Shown here: one piece after another, positions 21,249 to 25,578 of the stretch
Position numbering within the stretch: position 1 is the stretch's first letter
How the letters are laid out: the number at the start of each line of letters is the position of its first letter
Source: a virus
IMG/VR virus record: IMGVR_UViG_3300024344_000116
Coordinates: 1-25,578 of that record
DNA: 25,578 nt
Direction: 5' to 3' (one strand)
Notes under the pieces: generated by a model
The model's database searches: none
The model's input: the letters and a program-made list of their open reading frames with translations, nothing else
Told to the model about the DNA's origin: nothing
Translations under genes and position numbers: made by a program

Positions 21249-22175
21249 TCAAATAGTCGAAGCGATTTCCGCAATAGCTTGTGATTGACTTATCGGACCG
21301 CCTGAAGAATCTCTAATAGCAGAAGTGCTCCCACGATTAGAAGCTCCCGCCTTTGCTACATTTCTTTGAGTGCGTTGATTGTCACGAGCTTGTTGTGCTT
21401 GTTGTGCAGGTTTCCCCGTCCAACGTCCTACCAACTCCGACAGTGTAAAATTTTTACCCGTATCTGGATTTACCGTTGAAAGCAAAGTCCTGTTGTTGGT
21501 AATGAACTGCAAAGTTAATTCATCTTTTAGTGATTCTTCACCAAATAAACCTTTGGCTTCTTCAATCTGATCTTTTAACTCTGACTCTCGTGATGATCGT
21601 TGTTGCTCTGCCATGTTAGCAAACAACTGACGATCTTGTTGGTAGTTGTTCAACCCCATCTTTTCCATCGTAGATGCAAGTCTATCTTCTACCATCTTAT
21701 CAACATACTCAATACCTGCAGCTTGTTCCATCAACGCACGTTGCTGTTCAGGGTCGTTAACTTGCATCGCCCGTTGTCGCAACGTTTCAGCATCTCCCAA
21801 ATCCGCTCCCTGTTGAGGTTGCGTCGGTTGTTGCTGTTGCTGATAGTTTCTACGATCTTCTTCAAACTGTCTTTTTTCAGCCAAAAACGCTTCGTTCTTC
21901 TGTTGGAAGTAACGATCAGCTTCGCGTCTACCTTTTTCAAACTCTGATAGATCATTGTTTGATTGATTACCGCTATCATTAGCGGGTTGTTGCGTTTGCG
22001 TTCCTCCATCGGTCTGCTCCGACGCTCCAACAGGGTCCGAGTCCGTATCCGTCTCAAGCATCCCCAGACCCATTTCAGGCATATCTTGAAATGAGTTGTC
22101 TGTAGATCCGTCTGACGAACCAGATGGTTCGGTCTGCCCTGAATCAGCAGTGAAGTCCGTGGCGATTTCGCTCAT
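21249..22175 (-). CDS. Capsid scaffolding protein
   Basis: A 308-residue, highly charged protein with low complexity: an acidic Ser/Thr/Asp-rich N-terminal third (TDSDPVGASEQTDGGT), Gln-rich central helices (FEEDRRNYQQQQQPTQPQQG, about 103-122), then coiled-coil-like sequence (DRQLFANMAEQQRSSRESEL) and a basic, Gln/Arg-rich region near the C-terminus. This is characteristic of scaffold proteins that guide shell assembly and then leave. It lies immediately upstream of the major capsid gene with a 27-base gap. GAAGGAGAT gives a strong ribosome site. A hairpin and a possible promoter lie in the preceding gap. Confidence 0.82.
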   Translation of the reverse strand: MSEIATDFTADSGQTEPSGSSDGSTDNSFQDMPEMGLGMLETDTDSDPVGASEQTDGGTQTQQPANDSGNQSNNDLSEFEKGRREADRYFQQKNEAFLAEKRQFEEDRRNYQQQQQPTQPQQGADLGDAETLRQRAMQVNDPEQQRALMEQAAGIEYVDKMVEDRLASTMEKMGLNNYQQDRQLFANMAEQQRSSRESELKDQIEEAKGLFGEESLKDELTLQFITNNRTLLSTVNPDTGKNFTLSELVGRWTGKPAQQAQQARDNQRTQRNVAKAGASNRGSTSAIRDSSGGPISQSQAIAEIASTI

Positions 22176-22197
22176 ACTATCTCCTTCATGTTATTTC

Positions 22198-22236
22198 TTC
22201 CGCACCATACGGAAAAAGTTACATACTGTTATTATA
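22198..22236 (-). promoter_or_regulatory. Candidate promoter and leader hairpin before the scaffold gene
   Basis: On the - strand a TATAAT hexamer (complement of 22231-22236) is followed after 16 bases by an inverted repeat TTCCG/CGGAA (22198-22202 and 22210-22214) with a 7-base loop, then the scaffold ribosome site. The gap of 74 bases is one of the longer ones in the late operon. The -35 region is poor. It could boost scaffold and capsid transcripts. A host sigma70-type promoter is only a candidate. Confidence 0.33.
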
Positions 22237-22249
22237 ATACGTTTACAAA

Positions 22250-22720
22250 TTAAAATCCATACCCATCTTCAACATTTCTATTTAAATCACCCGAAGCACC
22301 CCTATCAACCCTATCCCACTCAACCTTATCCATAATCTCATCTAAGCTATTGGCACTCAAAACTCCGCTCGTATCAACAGCGTCTTTTTGTTTTTCTAAC
22401 TTTTGTTTTGTTTCGTAAGTCTCAGCTTCGACTTGTTCTTTTGTTGTTTTGTTTCCTTCTTCCAAGCCTAACGCTTTTAGTTTTACTTTTTTATCGGTTG
22501 CGTTTTCGTAAAACATTCCCGTCTGCGGGTCTGCAACAACTTTGTTGTGTCCCTGCGTAGACATCAACCGATTGAAATCTCCCATCGAACCAAAATGAAT
22601 CTCACTCTTGCATTTACATTTTGGACAACGTTTGGTTTTTTTAGCTCCTCCGTTATGAGAAGAAAAATATACGTCTTTCTCTACATGTCCAGAGGTGCAT
22701 ACATAGTTGTGTAGTGGCAT
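22250..22720 (-). CDS. Zinc-ribbon protein of the virion operon
   Basis: A 156-residue protein with an N-terminal zinc-ribbon-like module: C8 and H12 in YVCTSGHVEKD, then C32 and C35 in KRCPKCKCKSE, resembling FmdB-type ribbons. The rest is charged and helical with lysine/glutamate repeats (TKEQVEAETYETKQKLEKQK, about 93-112) and a C-terminus ending DGYGF. Its start overlaps the stop of the upstream 917-residue gene by one base (TAATG). It sits between the large virion-associated protein and the scaffold. The zinc ribbon suggests binding to nucleic acid or to another head protein during assembly. I know similar small zinc-ribbon genes at this position in other phages, but their function is unproven. 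Confidence 0.7.
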   Translation of the reverse strand: MPLHNYVCTSGHVEKDVYFSSHNGGAKKTKRCPKCKCKSEIHFGSMGDFNRLMSTQGHNKVVADPQTGMFYENATDKKVKLKALGLEEGNKTTKEQVEAETYETKQKLEKQKDAVDTSGVLSANSLDEIMDKVEWDRVDRGASGDLNRNVEDGYGF

Positions 22721-25473
22721 TATTCAGTTTCTCCTTCTGGAGTATTTAGCGAAGCTGCACCAAGCATTAGGAATGCTAAAGGAATATTACTTCCGTCAAT
22801 TATAGGATTTTGTTTTGCAAAATCAAGAATCCCTTGCAACCAACGCTCGTCAAAAGGTTGGCTATAACTTTTCCCAAATGCTGCTGTAAATCTTTGCTCT
22901 GCAAAGTTTTTTGGCACTTCATGTTCAGGAATTTTCTCTCCTGTTTCTTTGTCAGTTTTTGCTTTAACAATAGATTTTTGGTGACGAGTTTGTTCTGCAA
23001 TGTCAGGATACATTACATGAAACGGAATATCGGCTCTTTCTAATCTTCCAAAATCTTTTCCAGGAATCCCGTAAGCGTAAGAAGGATGTGGAGAAGCAGG
23101 GAGTTTCTTAGGATCGACGGTTGGATCAAATTCAAAAAGAGAATAACCCGAAGACCCTGTTCTTAATTTTTCAAGTTCATCTACATTTACTGCTTTTAAA
23201 ACATCTTTATAATTTGGAAAACCTAATGGTCCCCAGAGTTGAACTTTTGACATTGTTTCAACTACTGATTTCCTCAAAGCACCAGACCCTTCTCTTGGGA
23301 ACTCATTCAACCCTAATAATTGGTCAAAATATCTTGGGTCATTTAATCCGACAAATGGAACTACTTCTTCTTCCAAAATAGGATCTCTACCTTCTTTTTC
23401 TGCTTGCTTTAATTCTGTTTCATTATCTTCTCTAATTTTTTTATTTTTTTTGTTAATCTCTTTGTTAACAACCTCATCAAATTTACTTAAATCAGATTTT
23501 GGAATTTTTATTTGATCTAATTGATTAACCATAGCTTGGACAACAGGGACACTAAAATTTGACGCATCTTGACCCATCAACACATGGACACCTAAAACAG
23601 GACGACCTGTTGCCTCGTGAACTGATACTATCTTATCTTGAAATCTTTGAGCAATAGGATTCATAGAAGCCCATCCTTGTTCGCCAGTTTCAACGTTTTT
23701 CCCCATATGAAAAGAATAAAGACCTCCTCCACCTAATGGCGTATCAGTCTTAGCATCGGCAATAGCATCTAAAATAAGACCGCTATCCATTCTATCGCCC
23801 ACCGTCATAACACCTTCATACCCTAACAAATCTTCGTAAGGTCTTACTATTCGTTCGCTGGGATCACGCATTCCTGGTATACGGCTATAGGATGCAACTG
23901 CTCGTTCACCTGGAGGTAGGTTCCCTCTAAGTTTTTCTCTTCTTCTTGCAGCGGGAGTATCAGTGTAAACTTTGGTATCTCCAGTTACTGTTATTAGTTT
24001 TGATCTTTCAGGATGTTTTAGTGAGTCGTAATGTTTCCTCATTTCTATTGCAAACTCATTATCGTAACCATATTTTTGTACGTATTCAGCAAATTTCACT
24101 TCTCTTAATCGAAATAATTCTTTTTCTACGTCGCTGTTTGGTATCCCGTTTGTACTTCCACGAACTCCTTTTATTAAATCAATGTCTGCATTTATCTTTT
24201 TAATTTCATTTAAATCTACAGGTTGTTGTTTTAATTGTTCTACAGTTAAAGAAGCCCTACCTATTGTGTTTCTTATTTCTTCTGGTTTCTTTTTTGTAAC
24301 TAAAACATGAGAAGTGTTAATGCCAGATTTCGCAGGTCTTTCAACATCAAATCCATCCCCAAGTATTTCCTTTATGTAGCTTTCAAGCTCAAATTGATCA
24401 AATCCTTTTTGGAATGTTCCAGTGCCTGTAAAAACAGAACCCTCTTCTGATCCTTGTTTTTGGCCAGGTCTAACTTTACCATGTTTATCTAAAACATCGT
24501 TTTTACTTTTTCTTGTAGTAATTAACACTTGTCCGTTTGGTGCTACTATTCTTCCTATTTCCTGAACAGCTTGATCTCTTGCTTCTTTTGGTAAAACATT
24601 TAAAACATTTAAGTTTGTTATTCTTGAAAAAGATCCGCTTGCTATTTCAGACGGATCTAAAAAGTCAGGTTTAAAACCTTTTTTAGGAAAAGGTTCAAAC
24701 GTTTTATAGCCTAAAGATTGAGACTTTCCTAAACCTGCTCCATAATCTAAAGTTTCGCCTGTTGGATTTTTTCTATTTAAAACAGCATCAGCATTTTCAT
24801 ATGTTGGAAACGTATTGCCTCTTTGAGTTAGCTGACTTGTTTCGTCAGCGTCCTTTAAAGTTTTCTTTAATCCTCTTTTAATAGGAGCCATAGCTACAGA
24901 ACCAAGACCCGTAACATCACCTGCCGTTAAACTTTCACCAAACTTCCAAAGAGCTTTTTGTGCTTCTTCTAAATTTTCTGGAGCGTTTTTTGCAATCCAA
25001 GAAACCGTATCTGAAACTAATTGACCTGTTCCTTGTGGAGTTTTTGTGGCTTGCATAACTGTATTTGCTAATCTTGCTCCTTGCAAACCAATAGTCTTAG
25101 CAAGATCGGTTGCTTGTTCTTCTGTAAGCAACATCATTGTTCCTAACGTCTCTAACGACATTCCAGGAAGATTATATGTTGCTAAGTCTTGTAGCCGAGA
25201 ATCTCCACTTGGCAACTGACCTGTGTTTCCTCTAATATTTACATCGGTAAATTCAGGAGAAGCGTCTCTTCTTCTTTTGTATTCTCCTGTAAGACCTCGA
25301 CCTGCATCTAACGCTTGTTGACCAATACGTTTTTTTCTGTCGTCAGCAAAACCTAAAGCATCAGTTAATCCCGTTCCCAAACCTTCTGCAAAATAACTAC
25401 CTGCTCCTCTTTTTCGTATTGCGTCTAATAGTTTAGCTTCGGTTGTTGACGAAGGATTCTCACGGAGATTCAT
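22720..25473 (-). CDS. Large virion-operon protein with embedded SAM-methyltransferase domain
   Basis: A 917-residue multidomain protein. Residues 1-210 are helical and partly hydrophobic. Residues about 222-395 form a class I methyltransferase: motif I TLDYGAGLGKS (241-251), acidic E260 after strand two, NVLNVLP (289-295), the GRIVAPNGQVLITTR strand (307-321) and TGTFQKGF (351-358). I recall the LDYGAGLG, VLNVLP and TFQKGF combination from large polyvalent phage and plasmid proteins. Residues 520-830 are a second globular region (LYSFHMGKNVETGEQGW, VHVLMGQDASNFSVPVV, HPSYAYGIPGKDFGRL), also of polyvalent-protein style. Lysine-rich helices lie at 655-700. It follows the probable portal gene by five bases. 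The inference is a protein packaged with or delivered by the virion that methylates DNA or protein early after entry; the substrate is not evident. Confidence 0.7.
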   Translation of the reverse strand: MNLRENPSSTTEAKLLDAIRKRGAGSYFAEGLGTGLTDALGFADDRKKRIGQQALDAGRGLTGEYKRRRDASPEFTDVNIRGNTGQLPSGDSRLQDLATYNLPGMSLETLGTMMLLTEEQATDLAKTIGLQGARLANTVMQATKTPQGTGQLVSDTVSWIAKNAPENLEEAQKALWKFGESLTAGDVTGLGSVAMAPIKRGLKKTLKDADETSQLTQRGNTFPTYENADAVLNRKNPTGETLDYGAGLGKSQSLGYKTFEPFPKKGFKPDFLDPSEIASGSFSRITNLNVLNVLPKEARDQAVQEIGRIVAPNGQVLITTRKSKNDVLDKHGKVRPGQKQGSEEGSVFTGTGTFQKGFDQFELESYIKEILGDGFDVERPAKSGINTSHVLVTKKKPEEIRNTIGRASLTVEQLKQQPVDLNEIKKINADIDLIKGVRGSTNGIPNSDVEKELFRLREVKFAEYVQKYGYDNEFAIEMRKHYDSLKHPERSKLITVTGDTKVYTDTPAARRREKLRGNLPPGERAVASYSRIPGMRDPSERIVRPYEDLLGYEGVMTVGDRMDSGLILDAIADAKTDTPLGGGGLYSFHMGKNVETGEQGWASMNPIAQRFQDKIVSVHEATGRPVLGVHVLMGQDASNFSVPVVQAMVNQLDQIKIPKSDLSKFDEVVNKEINKKNKKIREDNETELKQAEKEGRDPILEEEVVPFVGLNDPRYFDQLLGLNEFPREGSGALRKSVVETMSKVQLWGPLGFPNYKDVLKAVNVDELEKLRTGSSGYSLFEFDPTVDPKKLPASPHPSYAYGIPGKDFGRLERADIPFHVMYPDIAEQTRHQKSIVKAKTDKETGEKIPEHEVPKNFAEQRFTAAFGKSYSQPFDERWLQGILDFAKQNPIIDGSNIPLAFLMLGAASLNTPEGETE

Positions 25474-25478
25474 TCAGC

Positions 25479-25578
25479 CTACATCCCTTCCGTTTGATTT
25501 TGTATTGAATCAGCAGTCCGTTGTGCATTACTCTGAACTTGCGAAATCAAATCAGGTTGAGTCTGCGACACTTGAACC
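25479..25578 (-). CDS. C-terminal end of the upstream gene, probably portal (partial)
   Basis: The frame is open from the window edge to TAG at 25479-25481 and ends VQVSQTQPDLISQVQSNAQR followed by TADSIQNQTEGM. The other two frames are less consistent with the junction. The Gln-rich helical ending is common at the C-terminus of podovirus portal proteins, and the position before the scaffold and capsid genes fits, but only 32 residues are visible. The next gene starts five bases later, so the two are in the same operon. Confidence 0.55.
   Translation of the reverse strand, partial: VQVSQTQPDLISQVQSNAQRTADSIQNQTEGM

Overview
The window looks like part of a tailed-phage genome of podovirus-like (short-tailed) gene order, probably a marine phage. 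This rests on the order of the virion genes (end of a probable portal gene, a large virion-associated protein, scaffold, major capsid protein, a probable decoration protein, T7 gp11-type adaptor, tail-nozzle beta-propeller, three long internal/ejection-type proteins, fibre). It also rests on a set of tiny basic genes that I recall from many marine phages. Base composition is clearly AT-rich. The host cannot be read from this window. There is no integrase, terminase, DNA polymerase, RNA polymerase or recognisable endolysin here, so those genes lie outside the window or are absent.

Left part (1-4551, + strand): a replication and DNA-modification module. It holds a beta-class DNA methyltransferase with a zinc-binding insert, a candidate single-stranded-DNA-binding protein ending in an SSB-like acidic tip, a RusA-family Holliday junction resolvase, and a prim-pol/SF3 helicase fusion. 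A 23-bp element built from two GTCAANGACA half-sites 13 bp apart lies directly upstream of both the methyltransferase and the SSB-like gene. A plausible intrinsic terminator separates those two genes.

Middle (4544-6635, - strand): the end of the late operon. Its last gene meets the replication operon tail to tail with an 8-bp overlap. Reading in the direction of transcription, after the fibre come a coiled-coil membrane protein, an MscS-like mini membrane protein, four small basic genes packed with stop/start overlaps, a tRNA-like gene with a CAU anticodon, and a small holin-like protein.

Right part (6642-25578, - strand): the virion operon, transcribed from right to left. It runs from the 3' end of a probable portal gene, through a 917-residue protein carrying an embedded SAM-methyltransferase domain, a zinc-ribbon protein, scaffold, capsid, decoration-type protein, two small virion-region proteins, adaptor, nozzle and three internal proteins (one with about ten LAEAxxTGxF repeats), to a fibre ending in an S74 self-cleaving chaperone domain. 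Many junctions are TAATG overlaps or gaps of a few bases, which points to one long translationally coupled transcript. A 7-bp GC-rich hairpin after the capsid and decoration genes may tune expression there.
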